Shown one piece after another: positions 33,631 through 42,443 of a DNA stretch of 64,000 nt. The notes beneath the pieces are model-generated. The model saw only the letters and a list, made by a program, of their open reading frames with translations. It was not told where the DNA came from and did not search any database. Source of the stretch: G965197555 sp965197555 (GTDB lineage Bacteria; Chloroflexota; Dehalococcoidia; Lucifugimonadales; UBA3495); contig OZ240213.1 of assembly GCA_965197555.1 (NCBI GenBank), positions 372,001 through 436,000 of the forward strand, in the 5' to 3' direction. The translations under genes and the position numbers were made by a program. Position 1 is the stretch's first letter. Every line of letters starts with the position of its first letter.

Positions 33631-34560
33631 ATGGTTGATATGCTTAAAGACAAAGTCGCTATCGTCACTGGCTCCGGCCGGGGGATAGGAATGGGGATCA
33701 CCACGCTCATGGCCCAGGAAGGGGCCAAAGTGGTAGTGGCGGACCCGGGCGTCAACGTGGACGGCAGCGGGTTCGATCAGTTGGTCGCGGAGCAGGTGGT
33801 TTCGGAAATTCGGGATGCCGGCGGCACGGCTGTGGCTTGTGCAGAGTCGGTGGGAACGATGGAGGGAGGGGAGAAGATCGTCCAGGCTGCGGTGGACAAC
33901 TTTGGCCGGTTGGACATAGTTGTTACCTGCGCCGGGATACTTCGGGACCGCATGGTGTTCAACATGACGGAGCAGGAATGGGACGACGTCATTAATGTGC
34001 ATCTCAAGGGGACCTTTACGGTGGTGAAAAACGCGTGCATCCTATTTCGACAGCAACGTTCCGGACGCATCATCACCTTTAGTTCGGAGTCGGGCCTAGT
34101 TGGTAACTCGGGCCAGGCTAACTATGGCGCCGCTAAGTCCGGGATCGCTGGATTCACCAAGGTGGTGGCGCGGGACATGGGAAGGTACGGAGTCACCGCC
34201 AACGCCATTGCGCCTAGGGCCAACACCAGGATGATTGCCGACATTCCGGATAGCGCGGCGGAAATCCGCGCCAGGAGTGGCGTAACTTCACTGGCCGGGG
34301 AAGAAGATTTGCAGGTGATGGACCCCGACCACATCGCCCCCTTTGTTTGCTACCTGGCGAGCGACTACGCTAGCAACATCAACGCACAGACTTTCTTGGT
34401 CTACGGCAATACGATATCGTTGATGTCTCAGCCCCGGCCACAGCGGTCTATTTATGATCCTGAGGGGCACTGGAGTCTGGAGAAGCTGGCTCCCCTGGCA
34501 AGGGACGTCCTTACCAAGGGGATTTCCAACCCGGCTCCGGCGACGCCCCCTGGGGGGTAA
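33631..34560 (+). CDS. SDR family dehydrogenase, MFE/17beta-HSD4-like, copy 1
   Basis: 309 residues. SDR core with TGSGRGIG, an acidic loop (ADPGVNVDGSGFDQ) with an insertion typical of multifunctional-enzyme type 3-hydroxyacyl-CoA dehydrogenases, NN-equivalent AGILRDRMVFNM, Ser in FSSESG and YGAAK with the catalytic Tyr and Lys. A C-terminal extension of about 50 residues contains the acidic-aromatic stretch YDPEGHWSLEKL. RILRDRM.FNM is characteristic of 17beta-HSD4-like enzymes. GAGGAG precedes the ATG. A close paralogue follows 169 bp downstream. Confidence 0.88.
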   Translation: MVDMLKDKVAIVTGSGRGIGMGITTLMAQEGAKVVVADPGVNVDGSGFDQLVAEQVVSEIRDAGGTAVACAESVGTMEGGEKIVQAAVDNFGRLDIVVTCAGILRDRMVFNMTEQEWDDVINVHLKGTFTVVKNACILFRQQRSGRIITFSSESGLVGNSGQANYGAAKSGIAGFTKVVARDMGRYGVTANAIAPRANTRMIADIPDSAAEIRARSGVTSLAGEEDLQVMDPDHIAPFVCYLASDYASNINAQTFLVYGNTISLMSQPRPQRSIYDPEGHWSLEKLAPLARDVLTKGISNPAPATPPGG

Positions 34561-34729
34561 TCCCATGCCAACCAAGGGGCCGGAGTGCAAGTAAAGGTGT
34601 TCGCAACATGGCTGTAGGTCGAACATAGGAATAGAAACTTCCGAATTCGAAGAAGATGCCGATGAGAACGCCACCAGTGCAATGTGGGGATGAAAATAGT
34701 CTAGGCCCTCGGGCGGAGGCTGAATCGCA

Positions 34730-35650
34730 ATGGCTGAATTACTGAACGACAAAGTAGCTGTGGTTACCGGAGCCGGTCGCGGAATCGGACGCGGCATAGC
34801 CAAGCTGATGGCTGAAGAGGGGGCCAAGGTGGTGGTGGTTGACCCCGGGGTCAACGTCGATGGCAGCGGCTTCGATCAGTCAATAGCCGGACAGGTGGTG
34901 TCAGAGATCCGGGAGGAAGGTGGTATGGCGGTCGCTTGCCCGGAGTCAGTAACTACCATGTCTGGCGGGGAGAAGATCGTTCAGACAGCAGTGGATAATT
35001 TCGGCAAGCTGGACATAGTGGTAACGGTTGCCGGGATCCTCCGCGACCGAATGGTATTCAATATGACGGAAGAGGAGTGGGACGATGTTATCGCAGTCCA
35101 CCTGAAGGGTACCTTCTCTGTGGTGAAACACGCCTCCATTCTTTTCCGGCAGCAGCGGTCGGGACGGATTATCACATTCAGTTCTACTTCTGGACTGTAT
35201 GGTAACTCCGGCCAGGCGAACTACGGTGCCGCCAAGGATGGAATCGCTGGCTTCACCAGGGTGGTGGCCCGGGATATGGGACGGTATGGTGTAACTGCGA
35301 ACGCAATTTCACCCAGCGCCAGTACCCGTATGACAGGCAGCGTTCCGGATGAAGCTCGTGCGCTGCGGGCTGCGCGGGGCATCGGTGGCTACGCGTCGGT
35401 GAATCTAAGAGGAGAGCCGGAAGATGTGGCCCCTTTTGCGGCCTGGCTGGCCTCCGATGAAGCGGCCCATGTCAATGGGCACGTTTTCCACGTGACCGAG
35501 GGACTGGTGACTTTGCTAAATGAGCCGGAGCCGGTGAAGACTATTCAGAAAGACGGCAAGTGGACGGTTGAGGAACTGGCGCGCGTCGTACCTGCTACTC
35601 TTGGTCTGGAGCTTTACAACCCGGCTCCCGACCAGACGCGAGACCAGTAA
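34730..35650 (+). CDS. SDR family dehydrogenase, MFE/17beta-HSD4-like, copy 2
   Basis: 306 residues, ATG preceded by GGAGG. It shares long identical blocks with copy 1, for example GVNVDGSGFDQ, GGEKIVQ, RDRMVFNMTE, FRQQRSGRIITFSS and GNSGQANYGAAK, and has the same C-terminal extension (KDGKWTVEELARVVP). The catalytic Ser-Tyr-Lys set is intact. The two copies differ most after residue 200, the substrate side, so they may have different substrate ranges. Both fit the 3-hydroxyacyl-CoA oxidation step after the split MaoC hydratase upstream. Confidence 0.88.
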   Translation: MAELLNDKVAVVTGAGRGIGRGIAKLMAEEGAKVVVVDPGVNVDGSGFDQSIAGQVVSEIREEGGMAVACPESVTTMSGGEKIVQTAVDNFGKLDIVVTVAGILRDRMVFNMTEEEWDDVIAVHLKGTFSVVKHASILFRQQRSGRIITFSSTSGLYGNSGQANYGAAKDGIAGFTRVVARDMGRYGVTANAISPSASTRMTGSVPDEARALRAARGIGGYASVNLRGEPEDVAPFAAWLASDEAAHVNGHVFHVTEGLVTLLNEPEPVKTIQKDGKWTVEELARVVPATLGLELYNPAPDQTRDQ

Positions 35651-35760
35651 GCTTTTTCGGCGAACCTGCGGGCCTGGGCCAAGATCCCACGGCTTTGCTA
35701 GGTTGTCGACGCTTCTTAATTGCTGGCTGGCAGCAGCAGAATCAGGTTCCCACTGGCCAG

Positions 35761-35979
35761 TTAGTCCCTCAAGGGAATGGTGCCCCACTTTATGGATTCC
35801 GGCTCCTGCGCGGCCCCTTGCTCCTTGGCCAAATCTCGAATCTGCAGCAACGTGGCGTTAACCTCGGGAGTTAGAAATACCCAATCGGGTTCCTCAGGAA
35901 TCCAATATGGGGAGTTGATACGGACTACCTGATGCTCCTTGGGGTTTAAATAAATCCCAAACTTGGTAGCTTGCTGCAT
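35761..35979 (-). CDS. Small protein of unknown function
   Basis: 72 residues. AAGAGGA lies seven bases before the ATG, which supports translation. Acidic to neutral, aromatic-rich sequence (INSPYWIPEEPDWVFLTPEV) with no transmembrane helix or cysteine. I do not recognise the family. It converges on the SDR copy 2 gene. No clear link to its neighbours. Confidence 0.6.
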   Translation of the reverse strand: MQQATKFGIYLNPKEHQVVRINSPYWIPEEPDWVFLTPEVNATLLQIRDLAKEQGAAQEPESIKWGTIPLRD

Positions 35980-36057
35980 GGGCGTTCCTCTTCATTCGGT
36001 CTTCGCCGATCTTAACGTTTGCACATCCTGTGGAGAGGGGCTTGGTGGCGTCCTCGG

Positions 36058-36747
36058 CTAACCGTCTCCGATCGCTACTGATGGCTGGGTTTGGTTCTGG
36101 ATGGGTTTAAGTGAGTACACTCCCCGGTATTCCGGCGGGAGCAGCGCGGCAATGCGGTACATGATCATCTCTAGAATACTCTGCATCACTTCCCTACTGG
36201 CTTTGCCTTCCAGCACGGGTAACGTAAACGGTTGACCGATATTGGCCCGCATCCTGCACAGGGGAACGGGCATTCTCCAACCGTTAATCTTCTCCGTGCC
36301 GCTGACCCCGACCGGCAAGATGGGCGCCTGGGACTTTAGCGCCAGGTAAACTACCCCTAACATGCCCGCCTGCATGGTGTGGTCCGGGCTCCGATGTCCT
36401 TCAGGGAAAACGACCACCGCCCGGTCCTCGTTGAGGAAACGGAGCAATAAGCGCAAAGCGTCAGCTCTGGACCCGGATCGGTCGAAAGGGGATACGTTGT
36501 AGCTTTTGAGAATGTACCTGCTGATCGGGTTGTGAAACAGCTCCTGTTTGGCGATGAAGTGCAGAGTCCGAGCCATAGAGGCTACCAATAAAGGGGGGTC
36601 GGTGGCCGCCAGATGGTTGCAAACTACAATTAAGGGGCCATAAGGCGGCACCCACTCTTGACCATTGATTTCTAACCGCCCGAAGGTGCCGAAGCAGAAT
36701 CTGGCTAGGTGCCGACTAATAGGATACAGAATACTCACTCGGGACAA
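36058..36747 (-). CDS. plsC: 1-acyl-sn-glycerol-3-phosphate acyltransferase
   Basis: 229 residues. The acyltransferase motifs are NHLAATDP (H-x4-D), FDRSGSRAD, VVFPEGHRSPD and the later PILPVGVSG. It esterifies lysophosphatidic acid on the cytoplasmic face of the membrane to give phosphatidic acid. The start overlaps the 3' end of cmk by 13 bp, an arrangement that also occurs elsewhere in bacteria (cmk-plsC). Confidence 0.92.
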   Translation of the reverse strand: MSRVSILYPISRHLARFCFGTFGRLEINGQEWVPPYGPLIVVCNHLAATDPPLLVASMARTLHFIAKQELFHNPISRYILKSYNVSPFDRSGSRADALRLLLRFLNEDRAVVVFPEGHRSPDHTMQAGMLGVVYLALKSQAPILPVGVSGTEKINGWRMPVPLCRMRANIGQPFTLPVLEGKASREVMQSILEMIMYRIAALLPPEYRGVYSLKPIQNQTQPSVAIGDG

Positions 36748-37454
36748 CCCCTTGAGGTGAGATTCAGGCGCTCAAGGATTACATCAACCACTTGATCGAC
36801 AGCCATGTCCTCAGTGTCAACCAGAAAGGCTCCCTCCGCTGGGGTCAGTGGAGAGTCGGCGCGGCGGGAGTCTATTTGGTCCCTGGCTTCCGTGTCCTGC
36901 AACACTTGGCCATAGTCTCTCTCCACGCCTTGGTCTAACCATTCTTGCCAACGCCGCCGGGCTCTGCGGTCTGGTGAGGCCAGAAGGAAGACTTTGAGGT
37001 CGGCGTCTGGTAGCACCACGGTCCCGATGTCTCGGCCCACCATGACGATCTTCACTTCGGAAGCCAACATCCGCAGCTGGCGCACCAAGACCTGCCTGAC
37101 TGGGGAGATCTTGGCAATCTGCGAGACTCGTTGGTCGATTCTGGGCTCCCTCAGTTCCGGCCCGAGCCGATGCCCCCCAATCTCCACCGCAACACCGTCT
37201 CGGTCCAGCACTTTGATGGGGTTATTCTCGGCCAGGCAAGCTACCGCGGACTCGTCTTCCATGTCCACCTCTTCCCTAAGAGCCAACCAAGTCACTGCCC
37301 GGTACATCAGCCCGCTGTCCAGGTAATTGAATCCAAGGCGCTGGGCCAAGGCCAAGCCGACCACCGATTTTCCGGAGGCGACAGGCCCGTCGATGGCGAT
37401 CACGCTTATGTCGAAGGTCAGTTGTTTTCCCACCAGATAGCCCCAAAGCCGCAT
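36735..37454 (-). CDS. cmk: Cytidylate kinase
   Basis: 239 residues, close to the usual 220-230. P-loop IDGPVASGKSVVG, then YLDSGLMYRAVTWLAL with the NMP-binding region, and MVGRDIGTVVLPDADLKVFLLAS with the conserved RDIG.VV.P. It phosphorylates CMP and dCMP. The first ten residues precede the P-loop strand; a GTG at residue 8 is an alternative start, and I cannot choose firmly because neither has a strong ribosome binding site. Confidence 0.93.
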   Translation of the reverse strand: MRLWGYLVGKQLTFDISVIAIDGPVASGKSVVGLALAQRLGFNYLDSGLMYRAVTWLALREEVDMEDESAVACLAENNPIKVLDRDGVAVEIGGHRLGPELREPRIDQRVSQIAKISPVRQVLVRQLRMLASEVKIVMVGRDIGTVVLPDADLKVFLLASPDRRARRRWQEWLDQGVERDYGQVLQDTEARDQIDSRRADSPLTPAEGAFLVDTEDMAVDQVVDVILERLNLTSRGCPE

Positions 37455-37712
37455 TATAGCATCGACTATGAATCATCTAACCCAGGACTAACTATCAGGA
37501 GTACATAGCCTCAAAGCGATGCGATATTTCTTCCCTATAAGTAGATGGCTTCATCTATGAGTGGGTGGCATTGATCGGGCTAATCACGTTGCCCAACTTC
37601 ATCGATAGGGGAGGGCGTGGGACATCTGGCAGAATGAGGAAAAGTCCGCTAGTGAAACCGGGACTCAAGGCTTATCGAGAGTGTAAATTAACCGCAAGAT
37701 TGGGGGTCCGAA

Positions 37713-38225
37713 ATGAACTGGATTGACGCGGTTGTGCTGGTGGTTTGGGCCATAACAGCCTTCTGGGGGTACCGCTCCGGCCTGGTGCAAATAACCATAC
37801 CACTGGTGGTAGTGATTGTGGGGTTGGCCGTTTCCAGCCGGCTGGCGCCGGATGTTGGGGATGTGTTTTCCGGGTTCACCGAGAACGAGGATATTCAAAC
37901 CATAGCCGGTTTTGTTCTGATTTTCTTTGTCCTCGTTGTTGCTGGAGCGTTGGCGGGGTTCACGGTGCGGACGGTGTTGCGCGTCATCCCCTTGTTTGGC
38001 TTGGCCAATAGCCTGGGGGGGATGGTCGCTGGTCTCCTCATTGGGTTCTTGATCCTCTCAGGTGTGCTAATCGGTGTACAGAAATACCCTTTCGACAACA
38101 TTGAACAGCACATAAGCGATTCTACATTGGGCACGTTTCTAGCCGATAACTCCGATGTGGTCATTCACGGGACAAAGCTTGTACCCAGTGATTGGCGTGA
38201 GCGTTTGGATAAAATACCGGAATGA
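37713..38225 (+). CDS. cvpA: CvpA family membrane protein
   Basis: 170 residues, GGGGGTCCGAA before the ATG. N-terminal MNWIDAVVLVVWAITAFWGYRSGLV is the standard CvpA start. Four helices follow, then NSLGGMVAGLLIGFLILSG, the most conserved region of the family. The roughly 40-residue C-terminal tail is soluble. Role not settled; members affect colicin V production, cell envelope and biofilm. The preceding 258-bp gap contains a small TAGATG/CATCTA hairpin (37542-37557) and nothing else I can support. Confidence 0.88.
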   Translation: MNWIDAVVLVVWAITAFWGYRSGLVQITIPLVVVIVGLAVSSRLAPDVGDVFSGFTENEDIQTIAGFVLIFFVLVVAGALAGFTVRTVLRVIPLFGLANSLGGMVAGLLIGFLILSGVLIGVQKYPFDNIEQHISDSTLGTFLADNSDVVIHGTKLVPSDWRERLDKIPE

Positions 38226-38367
38226 CGATGGGTGAATCCTTCTAGCGACTGGGTTGCGAGGGCGTCGATAGCAGATTATTGATGCCGCTATGGGCAATTC
38301 GACCTCTATGCTGCTATAGTAAGTTCCAGCTAACCGGACGTTCACGGGTACTGATGAAAGTCGCCTG

Positions 38368-38952
38368 ATGGTGAGTTCCGGGTCTAATAGAGTAGCGGAG
38401 CCTATCAGAAGCAACGGGGCTTCCGAGCCGAGGCCGGCGTTAACCCGTGCGCCAGTGTTGGTGCTGAATCTGAACTACGTGCCCATCAACGTTTGCACCG
38501 TGCGCCGGGCTATTATCCTGCTGGGCAAGGGCAAAGCGGAGCTGCTTGAAAACCACCCCGGTGGACTTAGGACAATAACCGCGGTGGTGGACGCTCCCTC
38601 GATCATCAGGCTTGTCTACTTGGTGAAACGGCCTTTCCTGCCTCGCAAGCTTTCCAAGAAAGAAATCTTCCTCAGGGACCGCTTCACTTGCCAATATTGT
38701 GGCAAGAAGTCCCAGGACTTGACGTTAGACCACGTGATACCCCGCAGGCAACACGGCCCCCATAGCTGGAATAACGTGGTAGCTGCTTGCACTAGGTGCA
38801 ACCTCAGAAAAGCAGGAAGAACGCCGGCCGAGGCCAGCATGGTCTTGGTCCGGGAGCCGAAAGTCCCTGACCCCAACCCCTATTTGATCCTTCAGAGTCG
38901 GATCATCCTAGATGAGTGGCGGCCCTACGTTCCATGGACTGATAAGCCGTAA
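38368..38952 (+). CDS. HNH endonuclease
   Basis: 194 residues. N-terminal strand-rich region (VLVLNLNYVPINVCTVRRAI, the usual start of this subgroup) followed by the HNH domain: Cys108-x2-Cys111, DH in TLDHVIPRR at 121-122, NN at 135-136 and Cys141-x2-Cys144. The two CxxC pairs bind zinc and the histidines form the beta-beta-alpha metal nuclease site. This stand-alone, widely conserved type is not obviously part of a restriction or mobile system here. It lies 142 bp after cvpA on the same strand. Confidence 0.9.
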   Translation: MVSSGSNRVAEPIRSNGASEPRPALTRAPVLVLNLNYVPINVCTVRRAIILLGKGKAELLENHPGGLRTITAVVDAPSIIRLVYLVKRPFLPRKLSKKEIFLRDRFTCQYCGKKSQDLTLDHVIPRRQHGPHSWNNVVAACTRCNLRKAGRTPAEASMVLVREPKVPDPNPYLILQSRIILDEWRPYVPWTDKP

Positions 38953-39124
38953 CCCCGTGATTTGGGCGCCATTTCCTGCCGTAGTCGATAAGTACGACTT
39001 CACCCCACTGACTCTCCGCGGAAGGAAATAGCTTCTTCCCCCCAGACGTGGGGAGGTCAGGAGAGGGGTGCTGGGTGATCCGGCATATTAATCTTGATGA
39101 AGCACTGGAGCCGCGGGAATCCAA

Positions 39125-40165
39125 TTATTCCGGTGCCAGCCGGGGCAAGGCCAGCATAAGCACTTCCAGCGCCAGCCTGGGACTTGCGTTCTGGTTTAAG
39201 GCTTCCACAGTGTCTGTCAGTCGTTGGATAAAACTGATGATTTGGCCTACGGTCAGTTGATTGGCTTGGGACTGCAAACCGCCCGTCTGGTCTACATGTT
39301 GGACGTATTCTGCTGCTCCCTCTTTCACGAGCAGAAGGTCCCGGTACCATCGCAACCAGGTGTACAGGGTCTCCCTGGCCGAGTCTCGGTCTCTATAGAA
39401 ATTTGAAGCGAGTTCGTTGGCGCGGGTAAACCTCTCGCCCAAACTGGCCCTTGAGGCTTCGTTCAAGGAGTCTAGGTCGCCGGACCACCGTTGCATGGTC
39501 CCTGGGTCCCTTTTGGCCTGGATTGCCCAACCAGGGCATCCCCGAGCGAGCCTGGACAGGGTTTCTGCCTCTTCCGGATCAGCGCTGAATTCGTCGACCA
39601 AACGGGCTACGATCCGCTCCTTGGGTACAGGTAGCAGGTACAAGGCTTGACACCGGGACCTGATGGTGGGCAACAAGGCGTCTTCATAAGCAGTCAGGAG
39701 TAGGATTACCGCCTCGGGCGGAGGCTCCTCCAAGGTCTTGAGCAAGGCATTGGCGGCCTCCTCGCTCATCAGGTCAGCCCCGTCGAATATGACCACGGAG
39801 TAGGCCCCCTCGAACGGCTTAAGATTAATCTGCCGCAGCACCTCTTTGACGTCGGCGATACCGATGACCGTGGCGCGGCCGCGTTGGACGCTCTCCCTGG
39901 GCTCTGTGGTGCGATTGTCTGCCTCCACCGCCACAACTCGCACATCGGCGTGAAGACCTTTGGAAATGCGCTCGCAATGAGAGCAGTCTCCACACGGAGC
40001 GCCGGGTCCTCGTTGGCAATTCAGGGCCTGGGCAATATTAAGGGCCAGAGTCCTTTTGCCGGAGTGAGGGGCCCCAACCAGCAGGTATGCGTGAGCAGGC
40101 CGGCCCTGCATCAGCGCCGCTTCTAGCTGCCGGATTAAATGGTGCTGCCAGTCAACCTGCCACAC
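39125..40165 (-). CDS. holB: DNA polymerase III subunit delta'
   Basis: 346 residues. AAA+ fold of clamp-loader subunits: LVGAPHSGKRTLALNIAQAL at the P-loop position (ending GKRT rather than GKT, so nucleotide binding may be weak, as often in delta'), a zinc module CQRGPGAPCGDCSHCERI with four cysteines, VVIFDGADLMSEEAANALLK and TLEEPPPEAVILLLT. It forms the clamp loader with tau/gamma and delta. Length is normal. It is convergent with the HNH gene with about 170 bp between. Confidence 0.92.
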   Translation of the reverse strand: MWQVDWQHHLIRQLEAALMQGRPAHAYLLVGAPHSGKRTLALNIAQALNCQRGPGAPCGDCSHCERISKGLHADVRVVAVEADNRTTEPRESVQRGRATVIGIADVKEVLRQINLKPFEGAYSVVIFDGADLMSEEAANALLKTLEEPPPEAVILLLTAYEDALLPTIRSRCQALYLLPVPKERIVARLVDEFSADPEEAETLSRLARGCPGWAIQAKRDPGTMQRWSGDLDSLNEASRASLGERFTRANELASNFYRDRDSARETLYTWLRWYRDLLLVKEGAAEYVQHVDQTGGLQSQANQLTVGQIISFIQRLTDTVEALNQNASPRLALEVLMLALPRLAPE

Positions 40166-40299
40166 TTGAAGCCTTCGGATAAGAGATACCGGCAGTCAGC
40201 CGGAAGTGGTGGTTTGAAAGCGAGCAAAGACGCGTGAACGGACCCCCCAGAAGATGACCTCGATATTTCTCGTCGCGATCTGGGCTGATGATACGGGGT

Positions 40300-41607
40300 T
40301 TAAACTACATCGCAGAGCATCATGTCCTGGTAGCTCTCACGCCTACGTATCAAGCGGCTCTGCCCGTCTCCCACCAGTACCATAGGGGGTCTGGGGTTGA
40401 GGTTGTAGTTACTGGCCATTGAAGGGCAATAAGCTCCTGCGGCGGGGATAGCTATTAAGTCGCCACTGGTTACCGGAGGAAGTAGGACGTCGGATGCCAA
40501 CAAATCTCCGGACTCGCAATACTTGCCAGCAATGGTGACCGCGTCCACCGGTTCTTGGTCCGCTTTGGATGCCGCCACGACCTCGTAAACCGCCTGGTAC
40601 AAGGCTGGCCGGATGTTGTCACCCATACCACCGTCGACACTGACGTAGCGGCGTACCCCGGGGATATCTTTGATGGCCCCGATGCGGTATAGCGCGACAC
40701 CAGCGGGGCCGACGATGCTGCGGCCCGGCTCTATGATGAGTCTTGGGGCCGCCATGCCCAATTCTCGGCACGTTTCGGCTGTCGCGGACACTATGGTTTC
40801 GGCATATTCTCTAGTTTCCGGGGGCCGCTGGTCCCGAGTGTAAGCAATGGCGAAGCCGCCGCCCGGGCTGAAATCAAGCAACTCCAGGCCTTGTTCTCTG
40901 AACTGGGCAGCAAACCGCAGCACCAAGTCGGTGGCGACTCGATAGGGCTCCAACTCGAACACAGGCGACCCTAGGTGGAAGTGGAGGCCTTTTAGCTTCA
41001 GGTGGTCCAGCCTCAAGGCTTGTTGAATAGCTTTGGCAGCGTCTCCGGTCTGGATAGAGAAACCGAACTTGGAGTCCAGGATTCCGGTAGTAGTGTGCAC
41101 ATGGGTGTGGGGGTCCACGCCAGGTGAAACTCGAACTAATATTTCCTGGGTGGTACCCGCTTCGGCTGCGATGCGGTTGAGAAGCTCCAACTCGTGAAAG
41201 CTGTCAACCACCACGCAGCCAATCTTGCTTTCGACGGCCTCGCTTAATTCCGCCGGAGTCTTGTTATTCCCATGAAAGAACACGTTGTCCAAGGGAATCC
41301 CGGAGGTCTTGATGATGGCCAACTCTCCTCCGGAAACGACGTCGAATCCCAGTCCTTCTTCGTGAAATATACGGGCTAACGATGGGTTTATGTATGCTTT
41401 GCAGGCGTAAACAACCTGGGAATTTGGGTGCCTTGACTGGAACTCTCTGACGAAGCTTCGGCAACGCCTTCGCAGGGTTTCCTCGTCATAAATATAGACC
41501 GGAGTCCCATATTGCTCGGCCAACTCGAGGGTATTGCACCCGCCTATGATCAGCTGGCCGAGCTCATTGACCTCGGCCGAATCGGGGAACACTGAGCGAG
41601 GAAACAT
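40300..41607 (-). CDS. lysA: Diaminopimelate decarboxylase
   Basis: 435 residues. PLP lysine in VVYACKAYINPSL, HFHLGSPVFE and GGGFAIAY for phosphate and substrate binding, EPGRSIVGPAG and the catalytic cysteine in KYCESGDLLA from the dimer partner. It carries out the final step of lysine synthesis, meso-diaminopimelate to L-lysine. It stands alone; a stable hairpin lies 110 nt upstream in its probable leader (see separate entry). Confidence 0.95.
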   Translation of the reverse strand: MFPRSVFPDSAEVNELGQLIIGGCNTLELAEQYGTPVYIYDEETLRRRCRSFVREFQSRHPNSQVVYACKAYINPSLARIFHEEGLGFDVVSGGELAIIKTSGIPLDNVFFHGNNKTPAELSEAVESKIGCVVVDSFHELELLNRIAAEAGTTQEILVRVSPGVDPHTHVHTTTGILDSKFGFSIQTGDAAKAIQQALRLDHLKLKGLHFHLGSPVFELEPYRVATDLVLRFAAQFREQGLELLDFSPGGGFAIAYTRDQRPPETREYAETIVSATAETCRELGMAAPRLIIEPGRSIVGPAGVALYRIGAIKDIPGVRRYVSVDGGMGDNIRPALYQAVYEVVAASKADQEPVDAVTIAGKYCESGDLLASDVLLPPVTSGDLIAIPAAGAYCPSMASNYNLNPRPPMVLVGDGQSRLIRRRESYQDMMLCDVV

Positions 41608-41966
41608 GGGTTTCTACCTCTGCCTATGGCTACATCCCTCAAGTGTCAGGGATGAACCGGATTGGCCAGGGACGGGTCTACGGGGGAATGATAGGCTCAA
41701 GATAAAGGCTAATGCAACCCGTAAGCCGAAGCTGCTACGGGTCCAACCCTGGAGGGCCGGTCCAGTGGGAGAGCCTCCTGCACCTCCCTAAATTAGCGCC
41801 TATGACAGGGACCGAGCCGGTGGGTTGTAAAGGCCCCGACCATCGCCGGGGTAGCTGCCGCGGCTATGCCGCCTCGTTGACTCCAAGTATGCCCAAGTAT
41901 ATACTCCGGTGCGTTCGCTGCTCGGCACTCGAACGGTAACAGTAAGTTTTGCCATGGGGGAATGTT
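41608..41966. promoter_or_regulatory. 359-bp divergent intergenic region with several strong hairpins
   Basis: Between lysA (-) and the CoxS-type gene (+). It holds at least four possible stems: 41717-41742 (listed separately), GGGAG/CTCCC at 41767-41771 and 41784-41788, CCCCG/CGGGG at 41834-41838 and 41847-41851, and GCGGC/GCCGC at 41860-41864 and 41868-41872. I see no open frame of quality here and no known riboswitch that I can name. Confidence 0.4.
41717..41742 (-). promoter_or_regulatory. UUCG-capped hairpin in the lysA leader
   Basis: On the minus strand, ACCCGTA, a two-base bulge, AGC, TTCG, GCT and TACGGGT form a ten-pair hairpin capped by a C(UUCG)G tetraloop, an exceptionally stable RNA motif. 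It lies about 110 nt upstream of the lysA start. No U-run follows, so it is not a classical terminator. Confidence 0.5.
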
Positions 41967-42440
41967 ATGGCGAAGGTACCGATAAAGGTTACCGTGAATG
42001 GGCGAGCCCACAGCCTTGAAGTCGAGCCCCGGTTGCTGCTGGTCCAGTTGCTCCGAGATGAGTTGGGGTTGACTGGCACCAAGATCGGCTGCGACACCAG
42101 CCAATGCGGTGCCTGCGTCATCATGATGAACGGCACCACGCTCAAGTCCTGTACCACCCTGGCGGTGCAGGCTAACGGCTCCACCATCACGACCATCGAA
42201 GGACTGGCGACAGATGGCCAGCTCCATCCTCTTCAAGAGGCTTTCTGGAATAACCACGGCCTCCAATGTGGCTTTTGCACTGCAGGCATGATCATGACCT
42301 CAGTGGAGCTACTTCAGCGTAATCCCCACCCTTCAGCCGAAGAGGTCCGCAAGGGTTTGGAAGGTAACGTCTGCCGCTGTACCGGGTACCACAACATCGT
42401 GAAAGCGGTGCGGGCGGCCGCGGAAGCAATGGGAGGTTAA
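41967..42440 (+). CDS. coxS: Molybdenum hydroxylase small subunit, 2Fe-2S (CoxS-type)
   Basis: 157 residues from ATG 41967 (GGGGGA six bases upstream; the frame extends six codons further). The N-terminal plant-type ferredoxin domain has CDTSQCGACVIMMNG and TTLKSC; the C-terminal helical domain has CGFCTAGMIM and CRCTGYHNIV. These eight cysteines bind two [2Fe-2S] clusters that carry electrons from molybdenum to FAD. First of three genes in S-L-M order, with 3 bp to the next. Confidence 0.95.
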   Translation: MAKVPIKVTVNGRAHSLEVEPRLLLVQLLRDELGLTGTKIGCDTSQCGACVIMMNGTTLKSCTTLAVQANGSTITTIEGLATDGQLHPLQEAFWNNHGLQCGFCTAGMIMTSVELLQRNPHPSAEEVRKGLEGNVCRCTGYHNIVKAVRAAAEAMGG

Positions 42441-42443
42441 GCC

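Noticed and set aside
37640..37660. GAGGAAAAGTCCG resembling the 5' conserved region of RNase P RNA
   Set aside because: Only about 70 bp remain before cvpA begins, too short for RNase P RNA, and the other conserved regions are absent.
41740..41770. T-box-like GGGTTGGACC sequence on the minus strand upstream of lysA
   Set aside because: It lacks the exact TGGNACC bulge and a stem I specifier, and no terminator/antiterminator pair is visible.
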